A stretch of DNA of 64,000 nucleotides. Source: Modestobacter marinus. Its GTDB lineage: Bacteria; Actinomycetota; Actinomycetes; Mycobacteriales; Geodermatophilaceae. Positions within the stretch are counted from its first letter, which is position 1. Each line of letters opens with the position of its first letter. Positions 23,874 through 33,009 of this stretch are shown here, one piece after another. Under the pieces are notes generated by a model. It saw nothing but the letters and a program-made list of their open reading frames with translations, was not told where the DNA came from and searched no databases. The DNA is taken from assembly GCF_011758655.1 (NCBI RefSeq), contig NZ_JAAMPA010000001.1, positions 124,001-188,000 of the forward strand, read 5' to 3'. Both the position numbers and the translations under genes were made by a program.

Positions 23874-25412
23874 TCAGCCGCGCGGCAGGACGGCGTCGAT
23901 CAGGTGCGGCCCGGGCTCGGCCAGCGCCGCCCGGAACTGCTCGGCCAGCTCCTCGGCCGTCGTCGCCCGGGTGGCCGGCACGCCCATCCCGGTGGCCAGC
24001 GCCACGAAGTCCAGCGCCGGCCCGCCGAGGTCCAGCAGCTTCCCGGCCCGCTCTCCCCCGCCGGCCGCGCCCACGTTCGCCAGCTCGCTGGCGAGGATCG
24101 CGTAGGCGCTGTTGTCGCAGATGACCGTGGTGACGTCGAGCTGCTCGCGGGCCTGGGTCCACAGCGCCTGGATCGTGTACATCGCGCTGCCGTCGGCCTG
24201 CAGCGAGATGACCGGTCGGTCCGGGCAGGCCACCGCGGCGCCGACCGCCACCGGCATCCCCTGCCCGATGGCCCCGCCGGTGAGCGTCAGCCAGTCGTGC
24301 GCCGGCGCCCCGACCGTCGCCAGGGGCAGGAAGTACCCACTCGTCAGCGCCTCGTCGACCACGATCGCCCGCTCGGGCAGCAGCGCGCCGACCACCTCGG
24401 CGAGGGCCTTGATGTCCAGCTCCCCGGTGGGCAGCTCCGGACGGCGGGCCTCGGCCAGCTGCGGGGTGGCGTCCGGTGCGGCCAGCTCGGCCAGCGCCTG
24501 CAGCGCCGCGACGACGTCCTCCCCCGGTTCGGCGAGCACGTGCACGGTGCAGCCGTCGGGCACCAGCCGGCCGTCCATCCCGGGGTAGCCGAAGAACGCC
24601 ACCGGCTCCCTCGCGCCGACCAGCACCAGGTGCTCCACGCCGTCCAGCTGCTTGCGCGCGCCGTCGGGCGGATAGGGCAGCTTGAGCACGTCGGGCACCC
24701 CGGCGCCGCGCTGCATCCGCGCGGGGGAACGCTGGGACAGCAGCCGGGTGCCGGTGCCGGCGGCGACCTGGGCCGCCGCCCGGAGCCCGGGCTCGAGCAC
24801 CGCGTCACCGCCGAGGAAGAGCATCGTCGAACCGCCGAGCAGACCGGCCACCTCCTCGACCACCGCGGCCGGCACCTGCGGGGCCGGGCGCCGGGCCGGG
24901 ACGGCGGCCACGCGTGCACCGTCGCTCCACGAGACGTCGGCGGGGAGCACCAGGCTGGCCACCTGACCGCGGGCGGCGGCGGCGACCGCGTCGGCGGTGT
25001 CCGCGCCGACCTCGCTCGTCGCCAGCGACCGGCGCACCCACCCCGACACGGCGCCGGCGAGGGCGTCGATGTCGGACTCCAGCGGCGCGTCCAGCCGCTT
25101 GTGGGTCAGCGCGTGGTCACCGATGACGTTGACCAGCGGCGTCCCGGCCCGGCGGGCGTTGTGCAGGTTGGCGATGCCGTTGCCCAGCCCCGGGCCCAGG
25201 TGCAGCAGCGTGGCCGCCGGCGATCCGGTCATCCGGGCGTACCCGTCGGCGGCGCCGGTGGCGACCCCCTCGAACAGGGTGAGCACCGCCCGCATCTCCG
25301 GGACGTCGTCCAGGGCCGCCACGAAGTGCATCTCCGAGGTGCCGGGGTTGGCGAAGCAGACGTCCACCCCGCCGTCGACCAGGGTGCGGATCACTGCCTG
25401 CGCGCCGTTCAC
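23874..25412 (-). CDS. Acetolactate-synthase-like ThDP enzyme
   Basis: ThDP-dependent enzyme of 512 residues of the acetolactate synthase / benzoylformate decarboxylase superfamily. The N-terminal PYR domain has PGTSEMHF and the catalytic Glu in LFEGVATGAADGYARM. A central DHS domain and a C-terminal PP domain follow, the latter with QADGSAMYTIQALWTQ and CDNSAY as the Mg-ThDP motif (ADG instead of GDG). It is shorter than true IlvB and has no regulatory subunit beside it, so it is probably a catabolic 2-oxoacid decarboxylase or lyase. GTG at 25412 has GGGAGG 5 nt upstream. Confidence 0.82.
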   Translation of the reverse strand: MNGAQAVIRTLVDGGVDVCFANPGTSEMHFVAALDDVPEMRAVLTLFEGVATGAADGYARMTGSPAATLLHLGPGLGNGIANLHNARRAGTPLVNVIGDHALTHKRLDAPLESDIDALAGAVSGWVRRSLATSEVGADTADAVAAAARGQVASLVLPADVSWSDGARVAAVPARRPAPQVPAAVVEEVAGLLGGSTMLFLGGDAVLEPGLRAAAQVAAGTGTRLLSQRSPARMQRGAGVPDVLKLPYPPDGARKQLDGVEHLVLVGAREPVAFFGYPGMDGRLVPDGCTVHVLAEPGEDVVAALQALAELAAPDATPQLAEARRPELPTGELDIKALAEVVGALLPERAIVVDEALTSGYFLPLATVGAPAHDWLTLTGGAIGQGMPVAVGAAVACPDRPVISLQADGSAMYTIQALWTQAREQLDVTTVICDNSAYAILASELANVGAAGGGERAGKLLDLGGPALDFVALATGMGVPATRATTAEELAEQFRAALAEPGPHLIDAVLPRG

Positions 25413-25512
25413 GTCGACCTCCCGACCGTGGCCGCACTCCGGCGGGCGACCTCCCCGGCAGCCTCGCACGAGGGCTGCCGGGAGGCGATCCGACTGCGGC
25501 AGGATCGCCGGC

Positions 25513-26178
25513 GTGGCCGCTGACGACCTGGTCCCGGAGGTGCGCGCCGCGCTGCGGGCGGCGGCCGACCCGGCGCGCGGCCGCGGCATGCAGGCCTACC
25601 TGAAGACGGCGGAGCCCTGCCTCGGGGTGCGGCTGCCGGAGGTCCGCCGGATCGTCCGCGCCGCCGCGGAGAAGGCCCCACCGGACGTCGAGAGCGCGGC
25701 CGGCCGGCTGTGGCGGGAGGCGTCCGCCCGGGAGGAGCGGCACGCCGCCCTCGCGCTCACCGGCCTGCCCGTGGCCCGCGGTGACCTCTCGTTGCTGCCG
25801 CTGTACCGGGAGATGATCACCACCGGCGCGTGGTGGGACCTGGTCGACGGCGTCCAGCCCCGGGTCCGCGACCTGCTGCTCGCCCACCCCGCGCAGCTGC
25901 GCCCGGTGCTGCAGGGGTGGGCCCGGAGCCCGGACCGGTGGCTGCGGCGCAGCGCCGTCATCGCCCAGCTCGGGGCCAGGGAACGCACCGACACCGCACT
26001 GCTGGCCGAGGTGGTCGAGGTCAACGCCGCCGACCCGGAGGTCTTCGTCCGCAAGGCGATCGGCTGGGCGCTGCGCGAGCACACCAAGACCGACCCCGAC
26101 TGGGTGCGCCGCTTCCTGGCCGAGCACGAGCTCAGCCCGCTCTCCCGCCGGGAGGCGGCCAGGCACCTGCCTTCCTGA
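25513..26178 (+). CDS. AlkD-like DNA alkylation repair protein
   Basis: All-helical HEAT-repeat protein of 221 residues. AlkD-type proteins remove bulky or positively charged alkyl bases without flipping them. The AlkD signature residues appear as GAWWDLVDGVQPR (Trp and Asp) and DRWLRRSAVIAQL (Arg). GTG at 25513 is chosen as it begins where the coding signature begins; the leader is very short. It is divergent from the ThDP enzyme, 100 nt away. Confidence 0.85.
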   Translation: MAADDLVPEVRAALRAAADPARGRGMQAYLKTAEPCLGVRLPEVRRIVRAAAEKAPPDVESAAGRLWREASAREERHAALALTGLPVARGDLSLLPLYREMITTGAWWDLVDGVQPRVRDLLLAHPAQLRPVLQGWARSPDRWLRRSAVIAQLGARERTDTALLAEVVEVNAADPEVFVRKAIGWALREHTKTDPDWVRRFLAEHELSPLSRREAARHLPS

Positions 26179-26188
26179 CCACGGAGGT

Positions 26189-26205
26189 GCCCCCGCGGCG
26201 GGGGC
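26189..26205. terminator. Hairpin GCCCCCG-CGG-CGGGGGC
   Basis: Seven GC pairs around a 3-nt loop between convergent genes ending at 26178 and 26220. No T-run, as usual for high-GC actinobacterial terminators. Confidence 0.5.
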
Positions 26206-26219
26206 GGCAGTGGCGGACC

Positions 26220-27158
26220 CTAGAAGGTGAGGACCAGCCGGCCCCGCACGCCCCCGGCCTCGAGCCGGCGGTGCGCCTCCGCGGCCTGCGCCGCCGGGAG
26301 GGTCTGCGCCACCCGCAGGGTGATCTCGCCCTTCTCCACCTGCTCGCGCAGCCGGTCCAGCTTCGCGTGCTCCTCGGCGTAGTCGCGGACCATCACCGGG
26401 GAGACGCGCAGGCCCCGCTGCCCGTCGCCGCGGTAGCCGCGCACCGTCGCGACGGCCCCGCCGTCCTTGACCGCGGGCAGCACGGCGGCGTCCTGCACCG
26501 AGCCGTCGGCCAACCCGTCGACCCCGTCGGGGAACTGCTCGCGGATCCGGTCGGCGACGTCCTCACCCCGCCGGACGACGACGTCGGCACCGAGGTCGCG
26601 CACCAGCTGCTCGTCCTCGGCCTTCGCGTCAGCCACGACGGTCAGCCCCTCGCTCTTCGCCAGCTGGACGACGTAGCCACCGAACGCCCCGGCCGCACCG
26701 GTGACCGCCAGCACCTGGCCCGGCTGCAGCGCCATCCGGTCCAGCGCCAGCCGGGCGGTGAGACCGTTCATCGGCAGCGTGGCCGCGGCCGCATCGCCGA
26801 CGCCGTCGGGCACCCGGGCGATGGAGCCGGCGGGCAGCACGATGTCCTCCCGGTAGCCGCCGTGCGCACCGGTCGGGACGACGATGCCCATCACGTGCTC
26901 GCCGGCGTGGATGTCGGTGTCGGCGCCGTCGCCGATCTCGGCCAGCACCCCGGCGACGTCCATGCCCGGCACGTAGGGGAACTCCTTGACCGGGTCACGC
27001 TGGGCGTAGGTGCCGTTGCGGGCGTAGGTGTCGGTCGGGTTGACCGCGGCCGCCGTCACCCGCACGCGCACCTGCCCGGGGCCCAGCGGCTCCCGCGGCA
27101 CGTCGACCAGGCGCAGGGCCTCCGGACCACCGAACTCCGTCACTCCTGCAGCTCTCAT
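26220..27158 (-). CDS. NADPH:quinone reductase-like oxidoreductase (MDR family)
   Basis: Protein of 312 residues of the zinc-independent medium-chain dehydrogenase family. A GroES-like N-terminal half (VNPTDTYARNGTY) leads to a Rossmann domain with AVTGAAGAFGGYVVQLAK for NADPH. The zinc ligands of alcohol dehydrogenases are missing. Reduces quinones or enones in the cytosol. Stands alone, converging on the AlkD-like gene. Confidence 0.88.
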   Translation of the reverse strand: MRAAGVTEFGGPEALRLVDVPREPLGPGQVRVRVTAAAVNPTDTYARNGTYAQRDPVKEFPYVPGMDVAGVLAEIGDGADTDIHAGEHVMGIVVPTGAHGGYREDIVLPAGSIARVPDGVGDAAAATLPMNGLTARLALDRMALQPGQVLAVTGAAGAFGGYVVQLAKSEGLTVVADAKAEDEQLVRDLGADVVVRRGEDVADRIREQFPDGVDGLADGSVQDAAVLPAVKDGGAVATVRGYRGDGQRGLRVSPVMVRDYAEEHAKLDRLREQVEKGEITLRVAQTLPAAQAAEAHRRLEAGGVRGRLVLTF

Positions 27159-27276
27159 CTCCGACCGCTACCCGCGGGACGGCGCGGGCCACACCCCGGG
27201 TGCACGAGCGACGACTCACAGCTGGCGCGCAGTCCGGGCTGGGCGGGCCTGCAGCCAGCCCGCCGACGGTCGTCCC

Positions 27277-28578
27277 ATGCCACCGCATCCCCTGGGTACC
27301 GCCGAAGCGTCCGGCGACGCCGCACCGTTGCGCCCGGTGATCGACGTCGTCGTCCCGGTCCACAACGAGGAGACCGACCTGGAGCCGTGCTTGCGCCGGC
27401 TGCACCACCACCTCACCACCGAGCTCCCCTACCCGTTCCGGATCACCGTCGCGGAGAACGCCAGCACCGACGGCACGGTCGCCGTGGCCCGCCGGGTCGC
27501 CGCCGAGCTGCCCGGCATCGAGGTGCGGATGCTGCCCGAACCCGGGCGCGGCCGCGCCCTGCGCACCGCCTGGCTCGCCTCGGACGCGCTCGTGCTGGTC
27601 TACATGGACGTCGACCTGTCCACCGACCTCGCCGCACTCCTGCCGCTGGTCGCCCCCCTGATCAGCGGCCACTCCGATCTGGCCATCGGCACCCGCCTGG
27701 CGGCGTCCTCCCGGGTGGTGCGCGGCGCCAAACGCGAGCTGATCTCCCGCGGCTACAACCTGCTGCTGCGCGGGGCGCTGGCCACCCGGCTGTCCGACGC
27801 CCAGTGCGGGTTCAAGGCCATCCGGGCCGACGTCGCCACCCGGCTGCTGCCGCTGGTGGAGGACACCGGCTGGTTCTTCGACACCGAACTGCTGGTGCTG
27901 GCCGAGCGCAGCGGCCTGCGGATCCACGAGGTGCCCGTCGACTGGGTCGACGACCCGGACAGCCGGGTGGACATCGTGGCGACGGCGAAGGCCGACCTGG
28001 CCGGGATCGCCCGGATGCTGCGCGCGTTCACCAGCGGCCGGCTGCCGGTCGCCGAACTCCGCGCCCAGCTCGGCCGGGGCCCGCTGGCCGACCCGGTGCC
28101 CGGGGTGCCGGCCGGGCTGGTCGGTCAGCTGGTCCGGTTCGCCACCATCGGCGTGCTGTCGACGCTGTCGTACCTGGTGCTGTTCGTGCTGCTGCGCACC
28201 GTCGCCGGCGCGCAGGCGGCCAACCTGGTCGCACTGCTGCTCACCGCGATGGCGAACACCGCAGCGAACCGGCGGATCACCTTCGGCATCCGCGGCGGCC
28301 CCGGTGCCGGTCGCGCCCAGCTGCAGGGCCTGGTCGTCCTCGGCCTGGGCCTGGCGCTGACCAGCGGCACCCTGGCCGTCCTGCACGCGGTCGCCCCGGT
28401 CCCGGCCCGCGGCACCGAGGTGCTGCTGCTGGTGGTGGCCAACGCCCTCGCGACGCTGCTGCGCTTCCTCCTCCTCCGCGGCTGGGTCTTCCGCGTCCCC
28501 GCGCCCGACGCTCCCCCCACCGACCCCGCCGTCCCGGCCACCGACCCCGCCGTCCCGGCGATGGAGACCACCCGATGA
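27277..28578 (+). CDS. GT2 glycosyltransferase fused to GtrA-like membrane domain
   Basis: Protein of 433 residues. Residues about 20-250 are a GT-A glycosyltransferase with VVPVHNEE and the metal-binding MDVDLSTD, as in polyprenyl-phosphate mannose/glucose synthases. Residues about 285-410 hold four helices of GtrA type, thought to flip the lipid-linked sugar. One polypeptide could therefore both make and translocate polyprenyl-P-sugar. The following GT39 gene overlaps by 4 nt (ATGA) and is the expected user of that donor. A short TDPAVPA repeat lies at the C-terminus. Confidence 0.88.
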   Translation: MPPHPLGTAEASGDAAPLRPVIDVVVPVHNEETDLEPCLRRLHHHLTTELPYPFRITVAENASTDGTVAVARRVAAELPGIEVRMLPEPGRGRALRTAWLASDALVLVYMDVDLSTDLAALLPLVAPLISGHSDLAIGTRLAASSRVVRGAKRELISRGYNLLLRGALATRLSDAQCGFKAIRADVATRLLPLVEDTGWFFDTELLVLAERSGLRIHEVPVDWVDDPDSRVDIVATAKADLAGIARMLRAFTSGRLPVAELRAQLGRGPLADPVPGVPAGLVGQLVRFATIGVLSTLSYLVLFVLLRTVAGAQAANLVALLLTAMANTAANRRITFGIRGGPGAGRAQLQGLVVLGLGLALTSGTLAVLHAVAPVPARGTEVLLLVVANALATLLRFLLLRGWVFRVPAPDAPPTDPAVPATDPAVPAMETTR

Positions 28579-30713
28579 GCACCGACACCTCCCACGCGCC
28601 GGCCTACGGCGCCCCGGCCTGGACCCCGCCGGGCGCCACCGCCACCGCGCCGCCCGCCCGGTCGGCGCCCGGCCGGGCCGGCCGGCTGCTGCGCGGCCGC
28701 CTCGAGGACCCCTCCTGGGTGCGCCCGGCCCTGCTCGGCCTGCTGGCCGCCACCGGCCTGCTCTACCTGTGGGACCTGGCCGCCTCCGGCTGGGCCAACG
28801 CCTTCTACGCGGCTGCGGTGCAGGCCGGCTCGGAGAGCTGGGTCGCGTTCTTCTACGGCTCCTCGGACGCGGCCAACTCGATCACCGTGGACAAGCCACC
28901 GGCCTCGCTGTGGGTCATGGAGCTCGCCGTCCGCGTCTTCGGGCTGAACTCCTGGTCGCTGCTGGTGCCGCAGGCGCTGATGGGCGTGGCCACCGTCGGC
29001 GTGGTGTACCTGGCGGTGCGCCGGGTCGTCGGCCCCGGCGCCGGGCTGCTCGCCGGGGCCGCGATGGCGCTGACCCCGGTGGCGGTGCTGATGTTCCGCT
29101 TCGACAACCCCGACGCGCTGCTCGTGCTGCTGATGACGCTCGCCGCCTACGCCACCACCCGGGCGCTGGAGCGGGCCAGCGTGCGCTGGATGGTCGGCGT
29201 CGGCGTGCTGATCGGCTTCGCCTTCCTGACCAAGACGCTGCAGGCGATGCTGGTCGTCCCCGGCTTCGCGCTGGTCTACCTGGTCGCCGCGCCGACCACG
29301 GCGGCCAGGCGCTTCGGCCACGTGCTGGCCGCCGGCGCGGCGATGCTCGTGGCCGGCGGCTGGTGGGTCGCGGTCGTCGAGTTGGTGCCCGAGTCGTGGC
29401 GGCCCTACGTCGGGGGCTCCCAGACCGACTCCACCTGGGAGCTGATCTGGGGCTACAACGGCCTGGGCAGGCTCACCGGCGACGAGACCGGCAGCGTCGG
29501 TGGCGGCGGTGGTGGCACCGGCGGCAACTGGGGCGACACCGGCCTCGGCCGGCTGGTGGACGCCGAGATCGGCGGTCAGGTGGCCTGGTTGCTGCCCGCG
29601 TCGCTGGCCCTGCTGATCGCCGGCCTCGTGGCCGTCGGTCGCGCGCCGCGCACCGACGTCCGCCGTGCCGCGCTGCTCACCTGGGGCAGCTGGCTGCTGG
29701 TCACCGGCGCGACCTTCAGCTTCATGGCCGGGATCTTCCACGCCTACTACACCGTCGCCCTGGCCCCGGCGATCGCCGCGCTGGTCGGCATCGGTGGTGG
29801 GTTGCTCTGGCAGCGCCGCGGAACCGCCTGGGCACGGATCGTGCTGGCCCTCACGTTGGCCGGCACCGCGGTGTGGTCGTTCGTGCTGCTCACCCGGTCG
29901 GCGGACTTCCTGCCGTGGCTGCGCTGGGTCGTGCTGGTCGCTGGGCTGCTCGCTGCGGTCGGGCTGCTGGTCGTACACGGCGTGGGCCGGCCGGTCGCGG
30001 CCACGGTGCTCGCCGTCGCCGTCTTCGCCTCCCTCGGTGGCCCGGCCGCCTACGCCGTGCAGACCGCCGGCACCGCGCACACCGGCTCCATCCCGACTGC
30101 GGGGCCGACGGTCAGCGGGGGCAGCGGCTTCGGCGGCGGGCCCGGTGGCGGCGGCTTCCCCGGTGGTGGCCAGGCAGGCACCCCGCCCACCGGCGGCGGG
30201 CAGTTCGGCACCCCACCCGGCGGCACCACGGGCGGGACGATGGGCGGGACGATGGGCACCCCGCCCGGCGGGACCCGCGGTGGCACGGCCGCCGGGGGCA
30301 CGGACGGCGGCGGCTCCGGTGGTGGCATGGGTGCTGGTGGCATGGGTGGCCTGCTGAACGCCACCGATGCCAGCGACGAGGTGGTCGCCGCCCTGCTCGC
30401 GGACGCCGACGACTACACCTGGGTCGCCGCGGCCGTCGGCTCCAACAACGCCGCCGGCTACCAGCTGGCCACCGAGGAGCCGGTGATGCCGATCGGCGGC
30501 TTCAACGGCAGCGACCCCTCGCCCACGCTGGCGGAGTTCCAGCAGTACGTCGCCGACGGCGAGGTGCACTGGTTCATCGGCGGTGGCACGGGGATGAGCA
30601 GCGACAGCGGCAGCAGCGCCTCGGCCGAGATCGCCGCCTGGGTGGCGGACAACTACACCGCCCAGACGATCGACGGGGTGACGATGTACGACCTCAGCGG
30701 CGCCGCCGGCTGA
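28575..30713 (+). CDS. GT39-family membrane glycosyltransferase (ArnT/PMT-like)
   Basis: Protein of 712 residues with about 11 membrane helices between 50 and 505. The first external loop has the acidic residues near DAANSITVDKPP, typical of GT39 enzymes using polyprenyl-phosphate sugars. A Gly/Thr/Pro-rich linker (about 510-590) leads to an extracellular C-terminal domain of 120 residues. A glycine-rich loop near 308-320 is also notable. The acceptor (wall polymer, lipid or protein) is unknown. Operon with the GT2-GtrA gene. Confidence 0.87.
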   Translation: MSTDTSHAPAYGAPAWTPPGATATAPPARSAPGRAGRLLRGRLEDPSWVRPALLGLLAATGLLYLWDLAASGWANAFYAAAVQAGSESWVAFFYGSSDAANSITVDKPPASLWVMELAVRVFGLNSWSLLVPQALMGVATVGVVYLAVRRVVGPGAGLLAGAAMALTPVAVLMFRFDNPDALLVLLMTLAAYATTRALERASVRWMVGVGVLIGFAFLTKTLQAMLVVPGFALVYLVAAPTTAARRFGHVLAAGAAMLVAGGWWVAVVELVPESWRPYVGGSQTDSTWELIWGYNGLGRLTGDETGSVGGGGGGTGGNWGDTGLGRLVDAEIGGQVAWLLPASLALLIAGLVAVGRAPRTDVRRAALLTWGSWLLVTGATFSFMAGIFHAYYTVALAPAIAALVGIGGGLLWQRRGTAWARIVLALTLAGTAVWSFVLLTRSADFLPWLRWVVLVAGLLAAVGLLVVHGVGRPVAATVLAVAVFASLGGPAAYAVQTAGTAHTGSIPTAGPTVSGGSGFGGGPGGGGFPGGGQAGTPPTGGGQFGTPPGGTTGGTMGGTMGTPPGGTRGGTAAGGTDGGGSGGGMGAGGMGGLLNATDASDEVVAALLADADDYTWVAAAVGSNNAAGYQLATEEPVMPIGGFNGSDPSPTLAEFQQYVADGEVHWFIGGGTGMSSDSGSSASAEIAAWVADNYTAQTIDGVTMYDLSGAAG

Positions 30714-30763
30714 GCCGGTCGGGGAGGTCGCGCTCGCCTGGTGGAGCGCGACCGCCCAGCTGC

Positions 30764-30949
30764 GGCGGTCACCGTCGCAGCGGTGCTCCGCCGGCTCCGG
30801 TGGTGGGCCTGGACCCCGCCGGCACCGCACAGCTGTCGTCGGAGGCGATCGCCTACGCGACCCCGGCCGCGGCGACGACCGCCGTGCAGGAGCTGGTCCA
30901 GGCGTTCGGCAGCTGCCCGGCCGAGGAGTGCACGTCCGAACCGGGGTCC
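30764..30949 (+). pseudogene. Truncated duplicate of lipoprotein gene at 32301
   Basis: From 30797 to 30949 the DNA matches 32643-32795 at about 95% identity with only single-base changes. Just before, GTCACCGTCGCAGCGGTG resembles the promoter and start of the intact gene (GTTACCGTCGCTGCGGTG), but about 330 bp of the middle is missing and the C-terminal part is lost. The frame joined to the start is not the lipoprotein frame. A broken copy. Confidence 0.75.
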
Positions 30950-30994
30950 CACCCTCCTCGGGGGCCGGGGTCGTGACGTCCGCCCCTGAGGGGG

Positions 30995-32191
30995 TCAGCG
31001 CTTGACGGCGTACTCCTTGAGCAGGCCGCGGCTGATGATCGTCTTCTGGATCTCGCTGGTGCCCTCGCCGATGAGCAGGAACGGCGCCTCGCGCATCAGC
31101 CGCTCGATCTCGTACTCCTTGGAGTAGCCGTAGCCGCCGTGGATGCGGAAGGACTCCTGGGTCACCTCGCTGGCGAACTCGCTGGCCAGCAGCTTCGCCA
31201 TGCCGGCCTCGACGTCGAAGCGGGCGCCGGAGTCCTTCAGCCGGGCCGCGCGCACCATCATCGTGTGGGCCGCCTCGACCTTCGTGGCCATCTCGGCGAG
31301 CTTGAAGGCGATGGCCTGGTGCTGGGCGATCGGCTTGCCGAAGGTCTCCCGCTGCTGGGCGTAGGAGATGGCCAGCTCGAAGGCCCGGATCGCGACCCCG
31401 CAGCCCCGGGCGGCGACGTTCACCCGACCGACCTCGACGCCGTCCATCATCTGGTAGAAGCCGCGGCCGGGCTGCCCGCCGAGGACCTTGTCGGCGCCGA
31501 TCCGGAACCCGTCGAAGCTGGCGTCGGTGGTGTCGATGCCCTTGTAGCCCATCTTGTCGATGCGCCCGGGGATGGAGAAGCCGGGCAGCCGCTCGCCCAG
31601 GCCCGGCGTCTTCTCCACCAGGAACGTGGTCATGTTCCGGTAGGGGGAGTCGCTGCCCTCGTCGGTCTTGACCAGGAAGGCGACCAGGGTGGCGTTCTCC
31701 CCGTTGGTCAGCCACATCTTCGAGCCGTTGACCACGTACTCGTCGCCGTCGCGGGTGGCCTTCGTCCGGATCGCTGCGACGTCGCTGCCCAGCTCCGGCT
31801 CGGACATGGAGAACGCGCCCCGCAGGTCACCGGTGGCCAGCCGCGGCAGGTACTCGGCCTGCTGGTCGGGGGTGCCGTGCTGGGTGATCAGGTGCGCCAC
31901 GATGAAGTGCGTGTTGATGACGCCGGAGACGCTCATCCAGCCGCGGGCGATCTCCTCGGCGACCAGGGCGTAGGTCAGCAGCGACTCCCCCAGCCCACCG
32001 AACTCCTCGGGGATCGTGAGCCCGAAGATGCCCAGCTCCGCCAGGCCCTCGACGATCTCCGTCGGGTAGACGTCCCCGTGTTCCAGCTCCTGGGCCCGGG
32101 GGATGATCTCCGCGTCCACGAAGTCGCGGACCGTCGACAGGATCTGGGTCTGGACGTCGGTCAGGTCCGCGGTCTGGGCCAGGCGGGTCAT
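30995..32191 (-). CDS. Acyl-CoA dehydrogenase
   Basis: FAD enzyme of 398 residues. Three ACAD domains: helical N-terminus, a beta domain with FSMSEPELGSD and MWLTNGENA, and a helical C-terminus with ERLMREAP. The active-site Glu is in GEGTSEIQ, the medium/short-chain or methylsuccinyl/isobutyryl-type position. Start ATG 32191 has GAGGAGCG 5 nt upstream. The element at 32221 is shared with the CoA-lyase gene at 33482, pointing to joint control in acyl-CoA or dicarboxyl-CoA breakdown. Confidence 0.9.
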   Translation of the reverse strand: MTRLAQTADLTDVQTQILSTVRDFVDAEIIPRAQELEHGDVYPTEIVEGLAELGIFGLTIPEEFGGLGESLLTYALVAEEIARGWMSVSGVINTHFIVAHLITQHGTPDQQAEYLPRLATGDLRGAFSMSEPELGSDVAAIRTKATRDGDEYVVNGSKMWLTNGENATLVAFLVKTDEGSDSPYRNMTTFLVEKTPGLGERLPGFSIPGRIDKMGYKGIDTTDASFDGFRIGADKVLGGQPGRGFYQMMDGVEVGRVNVAARGCGVAIRAFELAISYAQQRETFGKPIAQHQAIAFKLAEMATKVEAAHTMMVRAARLKDSGARFDVEAGMAKLLASEFASEVTQESFRIHGGYGYSKEYEIERLMREAPFLLIGEGTSEIQKTIISRGLLKEYAVKR

Positions 32192-32220
32192 GCGCACGCT
32201 CCTCGGGACGACGGTGTCTC

Positions 32221-32235
32221 GGTTACCGGCGAGTA
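32221..32235. promoter_or_regulatory. Shared operator GGTTACCGGCGAGTA upstream of acyl-CoA dehydrogenase
   Basis: This 15-mer differs at one base from that at 34488. TTAC...GTA is an imperfect inverted repeat. It is 30 bp upstream of the dehydrogenase start. TetR-type repressors of acyl-CoA catabolism often use such sites; the regulator is not in the window. Confidence 0.5.
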
Positions 32236-32287
32236 TGGAGCAGGCCCGGCCCGGTGCTGCGGCGTCCCGCCCGCTCCGTTGCGGGGT

Positions 32288-32293
32288 TACCGT
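32288..32293 (+). promoter_or_regulatory. -10 box TACCGT of lipoprotein gene, leaderless
   Basis: TACCGT, 7 nt, then GTG at 32301. The same box and spacing, on the minus strand, precede the PhzF gene (36359-36364). Confidence 0.5.
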
Positions 32294-32300
32294 CGCTGCG

Positions 32301-32993
32301 GTGACGCACCGCCTCCTCGCCCTCACCGCCGTGACCCTCCTGGCCCTGACCGGCTGCGGCTCGACCGACGAGGTGGCCGAGGGTGCGGCGACCGGCTCAC
32401 CCACCTCCGAGCCCGCGCCGGCCGACGCGGCGGCCGCTGCGGCGGCGACGGCCGACCCCGCCGCCGCGCAGGACCCGACCGAGGCGGTCGTGGCCACCGC
32501 CCTGCGGGCCGCCGACCTCCCGGAGGGCTGGTCGGTGCAGGCCAACCCGGTGCCGTCCGGGGCCGACCTCGCGGACAACCCGAGCCTGGCCGGGATCTGC
32601 GGCCACACGTTCACCTCCGAGGCGCAGCGGACGGCGAAGCAGCCGGTGGTGGGCGTGGACCCCGCCGGCACGGCACAGCTGTCGTCGGAGGCGATCGCCT
32701 ACGCGACCCCGGCCGCGGCGACGACCGCGGTGCAGGAGCTGGTCCAGGCGTTCGGCAGCTGCCCGGCCGAGGAGTACACGTTCGAGCCGGGTCCGAGCGC
32801 GGAGGGCCTGGCCGCCAACAGCGTGGTCTTCCAGTACCGCCTCGCCGACGGCACGACCCAGGTCGCCCTCGCCCAGGCGCGGGGGCAGGTGCTCTCGGTG
32901 CTGGTCGGCGAGGACCCGGAGGTCACCGCCGCCGCGGGCCGGTCGATCGCCACCCGCATCGCCGCGTTGCCTGCCGGGGCGATCGGCGGCTGA
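32301..32993 (+). CDS. Secreted lipoprotein, unknown function
   Basis: Protein of 230 residues. A short signal sequence ends in the lipobox LTGC (Cys19), so it is expected to be lipid-anchored outside the membrane. An Ala/Pro/Thr linker (about 25-60) leads to a globular domain with three Cys (CGH and SCP), resembling extracellular sensor-type domains of actinobacteria, but I cannot name a family. A broken copy lies at 30764. Confidence 0.75.
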   Translation: MTHRLLALTAVTLLALTGCGSTDEVAEGAATGSPTSEPAPADAAAAAAATADPAAAQDPTEAVVATALRAADLPEGWSVQANPVPSGADLADNPSLAGICGHTFTSEAQRTAKQPVVGVDPAGTAQLSSEAIAYATPAAATTAVQELVQAFGSCPAEEYTFEPGPSAEGLAANSVVFQYRLADGTTQVALAQARGQVLSVLVGEDPEVTAAAGRSIATRIAALPAGAIGG

Positions 32994-33009
32994 CCGGCAG
33001 ACTGACGCG

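Noticed and set aside
23874..25412. ThDP enzyme as genuine biosynthetic acetolactate synthase (ilvB)
   Set aside because: Too short, ADG instead of GDG, and no ilvN or ilvC beside it.
30100..30350. Gly/Thr/Pro-rich stretch that looks like tandem DNA repeats
   Set aside because: Units are irregular in length and sequence; it is a low-complexity linker inside the GT39 protein.
28125..31715. Minus-strand open frame of about 1200 codons
   Set aside because: Antisense to the GT39 gene and in the wrong frame of the acyl-CoA dehydrogenase; no recognisable motif.
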